Positions 42,503 to 53,347 of a DNA stretch of 64,000 nucleotides are shown one piece after another. The number at the start of each line of letters is the position of its first letter. The first letter of the stretch is position 1. The translations under genes were made by a program, and so were the position numbers. A model generated the notes under the pieces. That model had not been told where the DNA came from, did not search any database, and worked only from the letters and a program-made list of their open reading frames with translations. This stretch comes from Agapetus fuscipes (lineage: Eukaryota > Arthropoda > Insecta > Trichoptera > Glossosomatidae): assembly GCA_951799405.1 (NCBI GenBank), contig OX637339.1:20398001-20462000 (forward strand), given 5' to 3'.

Positions 42503-44681
42503 ATGTCTTCGAAGTATCATAAATATTGTGTAGTTCCGATGTGTACAAATACGTCACGTGCAACACCGGATAAAAAGTTTTTGCGGATGCCCCGCGATCC
42601 AGCTATCCACAAAAAATGGTGTCTTGTGATGAAGCGAGACGAACTTCTGTCTTCCAAATCTACCCGCTTCATTTGCGAAGACCATTTTAATGTAAGTTAT
42701 AGTATTTTGTTGTTATTTAATTGCATACCTATTTATAAAATGTTATTTCTACATGCCTTCGTAAATAAATCACGTGGCTCAAGAAATGGCATGTGAAAAC
42801 GCTGTCAAACGTGTCAAAATTAAAATCGATTTGTTTTTAACAAATTGATTAGAAACTCATAGTTTTTTTGTCAGTAATGATCAAAAACATCCTCAAATAT
42901 TGTTTGATTCCGTAATTTATAAAAAAACAAGTGTTAACATAGCAAAGTTTTTGTACTTGTTTCTTTAGGAAGGCAGCAATGGACTGGAATGTAAATATAA
43001 TATTTTCTCATCGGCCAAAGGTCACAGGTCTATGGGACTAGACCCCTTAGCAACTTATAATAAAATATAAGCTTGCCTTTGCCCTGACAACCCGGCTGTG
43101 TGACATCACAACTTTTTTATCCTAGAAGTTTGTGTGCATACTTAATAATAATATATTGTCATGTACTAATGTGTCTAACCTACCTTTTTACTTTTTGTTG
43201 TAGTAGTTGTGTGAACTACATGCTCTCATATTATGTTATTTATATTTTTACAGCTCCAGGACGACTTGGAAAACTTTATGATGGGCAGATTGATGGGAAG
43301 CAATATGCGCCTGAAGAAAGGAGTTTTGCCGCACAAATTTGAGTGCCAAAAAGCTAAAAAGACTGTGAATAGGAAAACCGGCGAGATTAGAAAAAGAAAA
43401 ATGCTAGTGATGGAACTTTTAAGAGAAGCAAGTCTGAACGCTACAAACTCTGAAGCATCCGTTGATGTGGATGCATCCACATCAACTGATGTGGATGCAT
43501 CCACATCAACTGATGTGGATGCTGTGGAGCAGTCAACGCATCTGACTTCTGCTCCATTGGATAAAGCAGTGCAGGTGAATATGGTACCCACCTACAGGAG
43601 CAAAGCAACCAACACCTTGAATGTGAGACCCCCGACCACTCACAGTAGCTGCTCACCGATCAAGGGGAAACCTGTGGAATCTCCTCTGGAAAAATTGAAT
43701 GTGGAAGCTGTCTATGCATCTTCCAGTTCAGACCCTGAAGATAGTGATTCTGATCTTTTTGTTGACTATGGTAGTGGCTCGGATTTTGAAGACAACAATA
43801 TGGAAATGGACGCGCTTAACGTTGAGATGAAAAGAGGTTATATTTTGCTTGTGCAACGCCAACCTCAACTGTATTTAGGCATTCCAAAAGAAATGTACCA
43901 TGTATTGGCTATTCTGCAAGATACAGTTTGTGCACCTATTATAGATATAATGATTTGCCTAAAGAAAATTAGGTTGAATTTTTCATATAAAGTAATAGGT
44001 GCACATTTTGGAATGTCAGATTCCTCTATATGTCGCATTTTTAAGAAAACGATTCCCATTTTATCAGGGGTACTCAAAGAGTTGATTATATGGCCATCTG
44101 CAAAACTCATAAGGTTGGAATTGCCCATTGCATTTCGAGCTCGATATAGGAACGTCCGTTCCATTATTGATTGTCTTGAAATTCAAATTGAGAAACCAGG
44201 CAACTCGCTGCACCAATCATTAACGTGGTCTGAATACAAGGCCTGTAATACGGTAAAATATCTAATTTCTTGCACTCCAGATGGTCTCATTAATTTCTTA
44301 TCATGTGGGTATGGAGGCCGAGCAACCGACTCTACTATTGCTCAGGACTGTGGCTATTTCGACAACATCGCCACAGGAACATGGGTGATGGCAGATCGGG
44401 GGTTTAAGAATATTTCCCATGTTTTAGAGGAAAAGGGTGCTCACCTTGTTCGCCCTCCAAGCGTGCTGCAGAAAAGTACCCTTAGCCAAAACGAAGTTAA
44501 GGAAGCAAAGCGAATTGCCGCTTTACGTATTCACGTAGAGCGTGTGATAAGCAGAGTGAGAGAATTTCATATGCTCACTATGCATTCAACTATCGACCAC
44601 AACCTCGTGAATCGCTTGGATGAAATTATTGTGATTGCTTGTGGTCTGATCAACTTACAAAAATCATTGATCAAAGTTTAG
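42503..44681 (+). CDS. THAP-domain DDE transposase of the ISL2EU element
   Basis: Assembled as join(42503..42691, 43254..44681), 538 aa, phase-0 intron of 562 bp with GT-AG ends. Exon 1 is a THAP zinc-coordinating DNA-binding domain: C9, C14, C58 and H61 fit the C2CH pattern, and a GVLPHKF motif near the exon 2 start matches the THAP AVPxxF box. An acidic, low-complexity linker follows (43450-43820), including an in-frame 24-bp repeat that gives VDASTSTD units. Next come a helix-turn-helix (SYKVIGAHFGMSDSSICRIF) and a DDE_Tnp_4 nuclease core, with likely catalytic D369 (IIDCLEI), D422 (ATDSTI) and E492 (HVERVI), plus the conserved ADRGF at 443-447. It cuts and rejoins the element ends in the nucleus. 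No stop or frameshift was seen, so it may still be functional. Confidence 0.85.
43452..43525 (+). repeat. In-frame 24-bp tandem repeat in the transposase linker
   Basis: About three units containing GATGTGGATGCATCCACATC. Each unit adds eight residues (VDASTSTD). The unit is itself palindromic at DNA level. It sits in the disordered linker between the THAP and DDE domains. Confidence 0.75.
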
Positions 44682-44764
44682 AAGGGTTAGCCACCCTTAG
44701 ACATTACTTTTAAAATTAAATTTTTATTTTCAGTACTTATATTTAACCTTTATGCTTTTGAGCT

Positions 44765-45040
44765 TATGACTGATATTACTTTTTAAATCTCAAGTGTTTT
44801 TATTTACCTTGGTCGCTTTTATCTATTTTACACCATTCAACTCTTCATTTCACTTGTATGACTGAGATTATTTTTGAAATCTCATGTGTTTTTATTTAAC
44901 TTGGTGGCTTTTATCTATTTTTTGCCATTCAACTCTTCATTTCACTTGTATGACTGAGATTATTTTTAAATCTTAATGTGTTTTAATTTACCTTGATAGC
45001 TTTTATCTAATTTTTACTATTCAACTCTTCATTTCACATG
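44765..45040 (+). repeat. Three 92-bp tandem repeats after the transposase gene
   Basis: The phrase TATGACTGA(G/T)ATT recurs at 44765, 44857 and 44949, an exact 92-bp spacing. Each unit ends in the same ATTCAACTCTTCATTTCAC stretch. The array lies in the probable 3' UTR of the transposase. Confidence 0.8.
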
Positions 45041-45291
45041 TTGCTTACTAAGTTACATTTACTATTCTGGTCAATTTTTCTGAATCTCACTTTACATCTG
45101 TTGCAACATGTACATAATGAGTATTAATGTTTGTATTAATAATGGAAAGCCTTTTTTATTAATAAAGTACACTTCAATCAACAACTTCTTTATTTTTATT
45201 AGAAAAACCAACAGAAAGATGATACCTACATAATAAGAACATATGAAAAACTCCAATACCAGGTATTGTTAAGTAGTGCATTTTTACATTA

Positions 45292-45505
45292 TAATCTAAA
45301 TGGTAAAGATACACATGACTTTATGATTCATATTAAATACATTTCTATAAGCAGGCATATTGTGTAAGTTAACGTTTACATAATATGCTGCATGTTCATT
45401 AACAAAATAAAGACCCAAATTTAAACTGAATGCACAAGCCCTTAAACTTGACGCTCTTCCCTGGAACAGAGGTAATATTGGCAAGTGAACCTTTTGTTAA
45501 CAAAG
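45292..45505 (-). repeat. SINE B inside the ISL2EU element
   Basis: Inverse B sequence, diverged (CTTTATGATTCATATTAAATAC, ACATAATATGCTGCATG). Confidence 0.65.
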
Positions 45506-45674
45506 TAGTTATCACATATATCAAATATAAAAAAGTAGTTAAGAAACAGCAATTATAAAATACATAAATAACTATACTTTAAAATTGTTAGACTTTGGTA
45601 AATATGCATTAAAACACCTTATAGCTATACTTTTCAAAGTACCCACAGTGTAATACATAAAGTCTAATGTAATC

Positions 45675-45912
45675 TAGGTTGAAAATATACATAAACATTT
45701 AAAGTTCCTATTAAATACACACCCACAAACAGACAAGTGTAAGTTCTCGCTTACAAATGCTGCATGTGTACTTACAATTCAAAAATCATATTATAAATGA
45801 ATACTCAAATGAACAAAAGCCCAGCAACTTTTGCCGTCCTTTTATTGGCAAAGTGAACCATTTTTTACAGCATGGGTGTTCAGCGTCATACCAACCTATA
45901 AGTCAAGGGATA
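45675..45912 (-). repeat. SINE B inside the ISL2EU element
   Basis: Inverse B sequence ending ACCAACCTATAAGTCAAGG, near the 3' end of the YqaJ gene. Confidence 0.75.
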
Positions 45913-46025
45913 CAAACAATAAATAACATTCTCAAGTATATAATTATTCAGAATGTTGAGAGAATAAGAACAAGAATAGCAGATCAACATTACAGATAAA
46001 AATTAATTCATATAAAATAAAACAT

Positions 46026-48199
46026 TTATTGAAATAATCTAAAAAATAATGTTTTAGTCCAAAATTCACATGCTTTTTCCATTAAATCTAAACAATAATT
46101 TTCATCATACTCCACAGTGCATTCAACGGTCTCACAACTCTTTTCAAAATCCGGTTTGGCAACACAGAATATTCCTCTTTTCTTTTTTGTAAAATGCATT
46201 TGCATTTGGATTTGTGCAAAGAACTTCGGAGTGGGTTTGTCGTTGACAAAATATTTCTCCATCCATTTTTCGGTGCTTGGACATTTTATCTCAAGTACAT
46301 ATTCTTGAGATACTCCATCAGGAGAAGCTCCAAAAAATGGATAATGCTTGGATAGCAATAATCCACATTTTTTCAGATCGGGATATTGCTTTTTGATTTT
46401 TTTGAAAACCAACTCTTCCAGTTTTCGGCCACGTGTCACAGCTGCCGTCTCAAAAATTTTTCCTCCCAACAGCTGCTCCACAAGAGAGCCATCAGGAGTG
46501 TGACAGCGTGACGCTTCATGGATCTTGGATGCTGTGATTCTCCCATACCTCAACTCGTACCAAAGAGTGCAATCAGCCTGCTCCAGAGTTTCCTTGGCTG
46601 CCTCGTTGCACGCCTCAACACTCATTCTATTTTCACAGTGTGTTTGAAATTGCTGAGGGGTCGTGCCTTTTCCATCGTCTATAAATTCCTCCATTAATCT
46701 ATGGATGCTAAGGGATTCTATAGGATTGCCCTCCTTAAAATACTTCATAAGGAGGACATCCTTGACGTCAGCTTCCTTCGTTGCTTTAACGACGGATGCC
46801 AAAAACTTTCCGTTACTCGAAGGCCCAGCTGTGAAAGTTTTAAGTTCTCCTAAATCCCTACATTTTATGAATTTCACAGCTGAGCCTATCTCTGCCATCT
46901 TTGACCGCTTCCAGTAACATTTCACTTCTGTCTTTGCTGGCTCTTCGCTGCGACGATGCACCCATGACAGAAAGGCTACTGCATGCTTGCAACCTCCTGT
47001 AAGAGAGTAAAAATAAAAAAATGTTTCATTTTGAATAATACAGATGCAAATAATGTAGACCTCTGCTTTAATACTTTATATATTGATGAATTAACAAAAG
47101 ATATTCACTTATTTTGTTGACATAAATTTTAAGTAAAAATTAGAATATTTTTTCACAAAATATTGTTTTTTTTAGAAAAATAATGAAATTAAAAAGAAAA
47201 AATATTTGCAGTCAGCAAGGCCATAATGTTGGCCAATGGATTGATATGAGTCTGACCGCCCACACTATAAAATATGTTTCACTTTGCCAATGTCGCCCGT
47301 TTCAGGGAAGGTCGGCACCAGTAGCAGGATGTATGTTCGTTTGAAGATTGGATTTTAATTTGTAAGTAGGTACACATACAGAATTCGTAAGCGCGAACTT
47401 ACACATGTCCGTTTGTGGGCATGAATCTTAAATGTTAACATATCTTTGCATCTTAGATTACAGATAGCAATTATTTGGTGAGCCGAGCCTGCTAATTAGA
47501 TCTCTTACATTTTATTGCTTTTACAAAGGAATCATGACACCTCGTGAATCTAATATTCATTACTGACCTTGAGATGCTGGACAATCTTCACAGACACATG
47601 ATTCAACAGTGCCTTGTTCCTCATCGGTGATCAAGGTTACCGCGTATGCTTTTGTACGGACTTTGTGTTCTGGTGTTATACGGGCCTTAACAGTGCAAAT
47701 GGCTCCATCGCGTTTCACTTGCACATAGCCAATGGCATTGTCTCCGTAACTTTCTCTCGAAGATCTAAAAACAAACAAACGGAATAAGGGTTAGGATATA
47801 TTGCAAGTGCACAACCCTTGACTGGTGTAAAGTAAGGTTATGTGATTACAAACAACTTTTAATGATGTAATAAAGGAAGTAAGCTTTATAAACAATTAAT
47901 TTAGCCTTTATATTAAGATTTAGAAGCTATGACATGGCAGTATTGCAATTTGAATAAGTAAGGTTACAGAATTTGTAAAGGAAAGATGTTTGCATGAAAA
48001 CGTATAATATCTGGAGAATTTATGAATCTAAATGAACTTTGACACATAAACAGAACTATTTTTCTTACCTTGAAGCTTTTACTCCACGTAATTCTGAACT
48101 TATGAAGTCCTTGTTCTTCGAGAAATACACATACATCATCATAGCATCGACCTCCGGTAAATTGTCAGATTGAGCCTTTTCAAAGCCCTTTTCAGTCAT
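46026..48199 (-). CDS. YqaJ-type exonuclease of the ISL2EU element
   Basis: Assembled on the minus strand as join of 48199..48069, 47764..47568 and 46996..46026: 1299 nt, 432 aa, two GT-AG introns, phases consistent. The N-terminal third has a short SWIM-like cysteine/histidine pattern across the second splice junction (CVCEDC...GGCKH). The C-terminal part is a YqaJ/lambda-exonuclease-like PD-(D/E)XK nuclease: LWYELRYGRITASKIHE, a GASPDG motif and YVLEIKCPS supply the acidic and lysine residues expected of the fold, and FAQIQMQMHFT is the conserved glutamine helix. The family is known from phage recombinases and from ISL2EU transposons, where its exact role is unsettled. It lies tail-to-tail with the transposase gene. 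The start is the first ATG, 347 bp from the right end. Confidence 0.85.
47228..47465 (+). repeat. SINE B in the second intron of the YqaJ gene
   Basis: TTTCACTTTGCCAATGTCGCCC to GCATCTTAGATTACAGAT. Confidence 0.7.
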
Positions 48200-48359
48200 C
48201 TTTGATGATTACACCAATTCAATTATACTTTATACACGGCACAACTAACTTTAAAGTGCAAATAATAGTTGAAATTGATGAAAATAGATATACTCGTCAA
48301 ATGTAAACAAATCCGCCATACAAAAATACACACGACTGAATGACAGCTGAGCCGAATGA

Positions 48360-48377
48360 GATCCATCGACGTCACAT
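48360..48377 (-). promoter_or_regulatory. Right subterminal TGACGTC-TGGATC motif
   Basis: Inverted counterpart of the left motif (minus strand reads ATGTGACGTCGATGGATC), placed upstream of the YqaJ gene. The symmetry in position and sequence suggests a shared binding site for transposition or transcription. Confidence 0.5.
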
Positions 48378-48538
48378 CCGCCCAAATGCAAAAAATGGGC
48401 CGTTTCACCGGAAATGGAAAAATGACAAATTTAAAAGCGCCCTAATTAAAAAAATACGCATTATTAAAAAAAAAAAAAAACGGGAGACTATTTTAATAAC
48501 TTAAATCTATCAATTTACGAAAGAAAAAAAAAGTGTGA

Positions 48539-48552
48539 AATTACCCTATTGT
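48539..48552 (-). repeat. Right terminal inverted repeat of the ISL2EU element
   Basis: AATTACCCTATTGT, the exact reverse complement of the left end. TA at 48547-48548 is the matching target duplication. Confidence 0.75.
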
Positions 48553-48559
48553 CAGTTCG

Positions 48560-48716
48560 CGCTTGCGGTGTAGGTATGTTCATTTGAGATTTGGGTTTTT
48601 ATGTTGTAGGTTCACATGCGGCGTGCGCAAGCGCGAACTTGTACGTGTCTGTGTCTGCTTGTGAGAATTCATGTAATGTGAATCCCCAATGTTACATATC
48701 TTTGCAACTTTGATTG
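48560..48716 (+). repeat. SINE B piece at the right border of the ISL2EU element
   Basis: Begins in the middle of B (CGCTTGCGGTGTAGGTATGTTC) and continues to GCAACTTTGATT. Confidence 0.65.
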
Positions 48717-48984
48717 ACCACGATAGTTGCCGATCTCCAATAGTAGTGGTAGGGGAAGATGAAGTATTCATGAGGAAACCCTGGGCGCAAAATCCAGTAG
48801 AGAGTCGAGTCATTGACTTGTCCGCTGATAAGCTGTTCTTTATTCAATAACAATAATATTGTGGCCTATCTTTAGACGTAAGGACTGTACGTCCCATAAA
48901 CCATAATACAGCCAGTGTGCATGCTGAATCATCATCTAGCCGTACACAATGGCATGTTGATTAAAAGAAATAATTAAATTAGGC

Positions 48985-49121
48985 TCATTTATTTGGTGTG
49001 CGCTGTTTTTGTGTGTAACATACCTCAAGTGCCCTCTGCCAGCTTGGTCGTCGCTGTAGAAAGCGTCAATTCTCAAGCAAGACCCAGTTGCTCTAAGGCT
49101 GGATGGATCTTTTGATGACCG
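48985..49121 (-). repeat. SINE A fragment
   Basis: Inverse of the SINE A 3' body (GCGCTGTTTTTGTGTG, CTCTGCCAGCTTGGTCG). Joined to a minus-strand SINE B at 49122. Confidence 0.7.
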
Positions 49122-49355
49122 ATTAAGTTGCAAAGATATGTAACATTTAAGATTCACATTTTCACAAGCAGACACGTACAAGTTTGCGCTTGCACATGCC
49201 ACATCTGAACCTACAACATAAAAACCAAATCTCAAATGGACATACACCTTGCAACTCTTGCCGTCCTTCCCTGAACAGGGGTGACATCGGCAAAGTGAAC
49301 CATTTTTACAGCATGGGTGGTCAGCCGCATAGGTACCAACCTATAAGTCAAGGAT
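49122..49355 (-). repeat. SINE B copy, near full length
   Basis: AAGTTGCAAAGATATGTAAC to ACCAACCTATAAGTCAAGGA. Confidence 0.8.
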
Positions 49356-49440
49356 TTTTTCAACCCAGCGAGAATCATCCGATCAGCATCCTCACACCTC
49401 ACGCTTCCGATCTGGAACCGGATTAAAAAGAACTTGGCAG

Positions 49441-49690
49441 TGAAGGTTGTGGATAAGAATCCCGGCGGAGCACGACAATATACTTCCAAATGTGCTCTTC
49501 GCTGGGTTGAAAAAATCATAAAATCTTTACCATAGGCCGGTCACTGAAAGGTCCATCCAATCTTATAAGAGTCTTGCTTGAGAATTGGCGCTTTCTACAG
49601 CGACGACCAAGCTGGCAGAGGGCTCTTGAGGTGTGATACACACAAAAACAGCGCTAACCAAATAAATCATCCTAATATTAATATTATTAT
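49441..49690 (+). repeat. SINE A, 5'-truncated
   Basis: Starts at GAAGGTTGTGGATAAG, with body and an (ATT)n-like tail. Confidence 0.75.
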
Positions 49691-50105
49691 TTGCAACTTA
49701 GATTAGATTAGAAATAAACTAGAGTAGAGACATGGACTCATCTGGTAGCGTAGATTTAAATATCCAGGTTAAAAGCAATTTCCATCATGTTTGGTTGACG
49801 TCTGCCTGTATGGATGCTCGTCCCTGGTGTACATTATATTCGCTTTCTAAGAAACTGGAACGTCTGTTGATATTTCGCACATAAATAGAAATCGAGTGTT
49901 ATCAGTGTTGTTAATTAACAAATGAATTAGTGATTTAATTACCCTGCGTGCTATGAGCCAGAGCAAACACTGATAAACATGCTGTGTGACAGGGACAAGG
50001 CGGAGTCCCGACAGACAGGTGGGGTCGCGCATCAACACGTTACATAACTGCATCTTAGCCTACCAGGGGTAGAACTATACTGTTCTATATCCTGCCGCCG
50101 TTCTA

Positions 50106-50446
50106 CTAGGCGTGGCCGGTACCTCCGCAGATGCGTCTCCACTTTTTTCTGTGCTTGCATACCTCTTTCATCTCTTCAACATTCCTCACTTTCTTCATAC
50201 ATACTCTTCTCTTATTCTCACTCTGCAGGTTCCATTCTTTCGCAGTCTCACCTATTTGGTCTATCCATTCCTTCCTCGATCTTCCCCTTCCACGCTTTCC
50301 TCTGACAGTTCCTCTATACACTTTCTTCGTGATTCGTTCATCATCCATTCTTTCAAGATGTCCGAACCATCTCATTGTGTTTTTTTGTACTTTCGCTTTT
50401 AAATCCTCTTTTATATCACACTCGTTCATCCCCCAATCATTGTGAT
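50106..50446 (-). pseudogene. LINE C-terminal fragment
   Basis: Minus strand encodes MRWFGHLERMDDERITKKVY...RGRGRSRKEWIDQIGETAKEW, the same lineage as the 36-kb copy. Strongly 5'-truncated; overlaps a hairpin element at its 5' side. Confidence 0.7.
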
Positions 50447-50556
50447 AAGATAGGACAAAATAAAACATGGTGGCGTATCAACAGCTGATACATCTTTGTA
50501 TGGAACCAAGATCAGCTGTTCATGCACGGCCATGTTTTGTTCCGTCCTATCTTCAA
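50447..50556. mobile_element. Short hairpin element
   Basis: AAGATAGGACAAAATAAAACATGG is inverted as CCATGTTTTGTTCCGTCCTATCTT with a 60-bp spacer that also pairs (CAGCTGAT/ATCAGCTG). It lies 5' of the minus-strand LINE fragment at 50.1-50.4 kb. Confidence 0.65.
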
Positions 50557-50644
50557 ATAGGCCGAGACTTCCACCTCGGAGGAGACTTGGAGGACGTCCT
50601 GGCAACAACCAGTACCTTGAGGATGAAACATTACGTGAATTCTC

Positions 50645-50775
50645 CTCGATCGCGGAAATCTAACAAATGTATGAAAACTATCTCACTCACTAGGAGTGCT
50701 ATAGTATCTTCCATACATTTATTTTACTTTCTAAAGGCCGAAAAATAAAGTATTTATTTACGCGATCGATGGGAG
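50645..50775. repeat. Dispersed palindromic element with CGATCGCG ends
   Basis: Ends near CTCGATCGCGGAAAT and ATTTACGCGATCGA, with core ACTCACTAGGAGTGCTATAGTATCTTCCATACATTT. Related cores occur at about 10350, 17336, 37266 and 61843. Confidence 0.55.
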
Positions 50776-50778
50776 GAG

Positions 50779-50990
50779 TTCCTTGACTAATAGGTTCGTA
50801 TGAGGCGGACCTCCCATGCTGTAACAGTGTAAACACTTGGTTCACTGTTGCCAATGCCACCCCGGTTTCAGGGAAAGACTGCAGGATTTGCAAGGTTTAT
50901 GTTCGCGTGAGGTTTAGTTTTATTTTGTAAGTACGCGTGTGTCGGCTTGTGAGCATGCATTAAATATGGATATATTTGCAGCTTAGATTA
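50779..50990 (+). repeat. SINE B copy, shortened
   Basis: TTCCTTGACTAATAGGTTCG to GCAGCTTAGATTATG; internal deletion after AAGTACGCGTGTG. Confidence 0.7.
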
Positions 50991-51039
50991 TGTTATGGAT
51001 GTTGTGGCATATCTTCATACTTGTTCTTTGACACACAAC

Positions 51040-51439
51040 CAGGCCCGGATCAAGGGCGGTTCGAGCGGTGTGACCGAACCAGGGCTCCGCGTCCTAGGGG
51101 GCCCTAAACGTGTTCAAATTCATTTCAAATAATATGTACAATAAGTAAATGGTTGACAGGATTCAGCCTTCAGTACTCAGATTAGTTTAAGTTGTAGACC
51201 AGGGCTGGAAGTCTCATCACCACGGTAATTCTTACCTAACCGAATATCGGTAATATTTGTATGAAGACCCGTCAATACAAGATGTTGCAAGTGAACAGCT
51301 GATTAGTCTTCATACAAATATTACCGATATTCGGTAGGCAAGAATTACCGTGGGATGAGACTTCTAGCTCAGGATAAGGAGAGGAGAGGAGAAGGAAATT
51401 GGCCCCCCCAGGGCCCCCAGTGATCCTTATGCGGGCCTG
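51040..51439. mobile_element. hAT-type MITE, third family, with a nested hairpin MITE
   Basis: Ends CAGGCCCGGATCAAGGG and, inverted, CAGGCCCGCATAAGGATC. The flanking octamers CACACAAC (51032-51039) and CACATAAC (51440-51447) match at seven of eight. A 165-bp hairpin element sits inside (51206-51369). Confidence 0.7.
51206..51369. mobile_element. Fold-back MITE, hairpin family 1
   Basis: TGGAAGTCTCATCACCACGG... inverted at the other end. The arms are about 60 bp and include the palindromic ACCGAATATCGGTAATATTTGTATGAAGAC. A close copy lies at 21796-21957. Confidence 0.8.
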
Positions 51440-51567
51440 CACATAACTATGCAGGCATTTCATGACTGAACTTTCCTCGCAGGTGGCGTTAGGGAGGCCC
51501 GGGGCCCGAGGTGCCCCAACTTTCTAATTACGAATCTTCAGGTCAATTCTTCAACACGTCGTGCAGG

Positions 51568-51765
51568 GTGTGAATCACACCTCAAGAGCCCTCTGCAGTC
51601 TGCAAGTGTGTACGTCGCTAGCGAGCCTAGTTCCTGTGAGGTTGGATGGTCACTTTTAGTGAAGGCTTATGAATTTTTCAACCTTGCGAAAAGTATATTT
51701 GTAATGAAATCGAACCAGCTTCCTTTCGTTTCCTACTAGTCACTAGACTACGGACCGGTCAACTA
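51568..51765 (-). repeat. SINE A copy, diverged
   Basis: Inverse of body and head, ending CACTAGACTACGGACCGGTC. Confidence 0.75.
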
Positions 51766-51810
51766 ACCTCTACTAGTCTGTTCTAAGTTAGTACTTTTAA
51801 CTTGTACTGT

Positions 51811-52086
51811 TTTATTTGGTGAACGCGGTTTTTGTGTGTATCACACTTCAAGAGCCCTTTGCGAGCTTGGTCGAGATATAGATGGGCCAATTCTCAAGCA
51901 AGACGCACTTTCTGTAAGGCTGTGTGGACCTTTGGTGACCGGTCTTCGGTAAAGGCAGATTCACTTTTCAACCCAGCGAATAGGAAATTTGAAAAATTAA
52001 ATATTTTTCGTGCTCCGCCGGAATTCGAACCCGCTACCTTTCAATCATTAGTCCGAAGTGTAACCACTAGACTATGGACCGGTCAG
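51811..52086 (-). repeat. SINE A copy
   Basis: Inverse full copy ending GTAACCACTAGACTATGGACC; second SINE A in a row, same orientation. Confidence 0.8.
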
Positions 52087-53159
52087 TCTGTTTTGAGTAT
52101 TATATTTATGTATTTATGATCTCGTTGGGATTTCTAGTTTGGCCGCATGCACACATAAACGTATTATATGAGTCTTACAGATCAAACGCAGCAATCTAGG
52201 ATTTTTTCTTAAATTAGATATATATACAGAAACACTGGAAATCGTGTTCTCATCATTTCTATATATTTCAGTCACATTGGAAATACATAGTAGATCGCCG
52301 CCTTTGTTCTTGAGTGCAAGTCTGCATGGAGTTGTGATGGCAAAAAATCGTCAGAGCGTTGATCCCCAACTACTCATTACCTGGAGATTAACTATCTGCT
52401 CACTCGGCTCAGCGTTTGCCTAGAAATGTGTGCAGATTGGAGCAGCGCTGCTGTGAGCGTTTCAGCTTACATGCATTTGTTGTAAAGCTGTGAGACGTTG
52501 TTTTATACTCGGGGTACAGATAATAGACAGCAGAGTGTGGACCTACCTGACCTAGCATCACTTTGGGTTTTCACGTTGGCAATCTATATTATTTATTTTG
52601 TATGGATATTGTTTTGCTAACACATTCCTTGACTTATACGTTGTTATAAGGCTGACCACGCATACAGTAAAAAATAGTTCACTTTTCCAATGTCATTAGG
52701 GAAGGTCGTCAAAAGTTGCAGGGTTTTTATGTTTACTTGAGATTTGTATTTTTTTTTGTACAAGCGCCTTTAGGACAAAAAAGTCCAAAATCTTGTCGGT
52801 TACACCAAAACCATACTTCGAAAACGCAATGGTTTGCTTGGGCATAAACAACACAAAAATCATCGTAGAGCTATGGGAGTTAGCGCATTAGAAAGAGCGG
52901 AATTTTTTGAGTAGGATAGCATTCATAACTCATTTTTGACCAAAACGCCGCTTATGCTCTAGGTACTTCATTTTAACCGTCGTTATACATTTGCATCTAA
53001 GATAAGGATTAGGTCCTTACATATATACTTCCAAAACCTGAACACTGACGGAGCATGACAAAAGCTCTCTCAACATCTTTGATAGGAAAATATTCTCCGC
53101 GACATTCTCGATGCGAGAAATGACGAAGAAGATACAGCTCTGAGCTAAACGCCCTGTAC
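52087..53159. other. No gene seen
   Basis: Apart from a truncated SINE B (52625-52765), unique-looking sequence with no recognisable open frame. Confidence 0.4.
52625..52765 (+). repeat. SINE B, 3'-truncated
   Basis: TTCCTTGACTTATACGTTG to about GAGATTTGTATTTTTTTTTG. Confidence 0.65.
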
Positions 53160-53340
53160 CAAGACGTTCATGTGGTACGGTCAGTAAAAGTCAGCAGACT
53201 GCATTGGCTGCGTCACATCCACCCAGATTAAGGCAGATTGCCTTGCAGCAGGAGCATAGGAATGGAAGAGGAAGGCGTTGGACAGGCAGCGGTGGCTGTG
53301 TTTGATCAAGGAGACCCGGACCCACTCCGAGCTGTCATGC
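53160..53340 (+). pseudogene. LINE C-terminal fragment, decayed
   Basis: Shares GGAAGAGGAAGGCGTTGGACAG and the following GGCAGCGGT with the 18.7-kb fragment; frame broken. Confidence 0.5.
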
Positions 53341-53347
53341 TATTGAC

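Larger units (their letters stand above)
42183..48546. mobile_element. ISL2EU/IS4EU-type DNA transposon, apparently complete
   Basis: A 6364-bp element bounded by TA (42181-42182 and 48547-48548). The inverted ends GGGTAATT... match for the first eight bases, and if the flanking ACAATA/TATTGT is counted the perfect inverted repeat is 14 bp (42177-42190 and 48539-48552). It carries two convergent spliced genes: a THAP-domain DDE transposase (+) and a YqaJ-type nuclease (-). This gene pair is the known hallmark of ISL2EU elements. Both reading frames are intact. Three SINE B-like copies sit in its noncoding parts (45.3, 45.7 and 47.2 kb). The flanks are SINE fragments on both sides. Confidence 0.85.
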
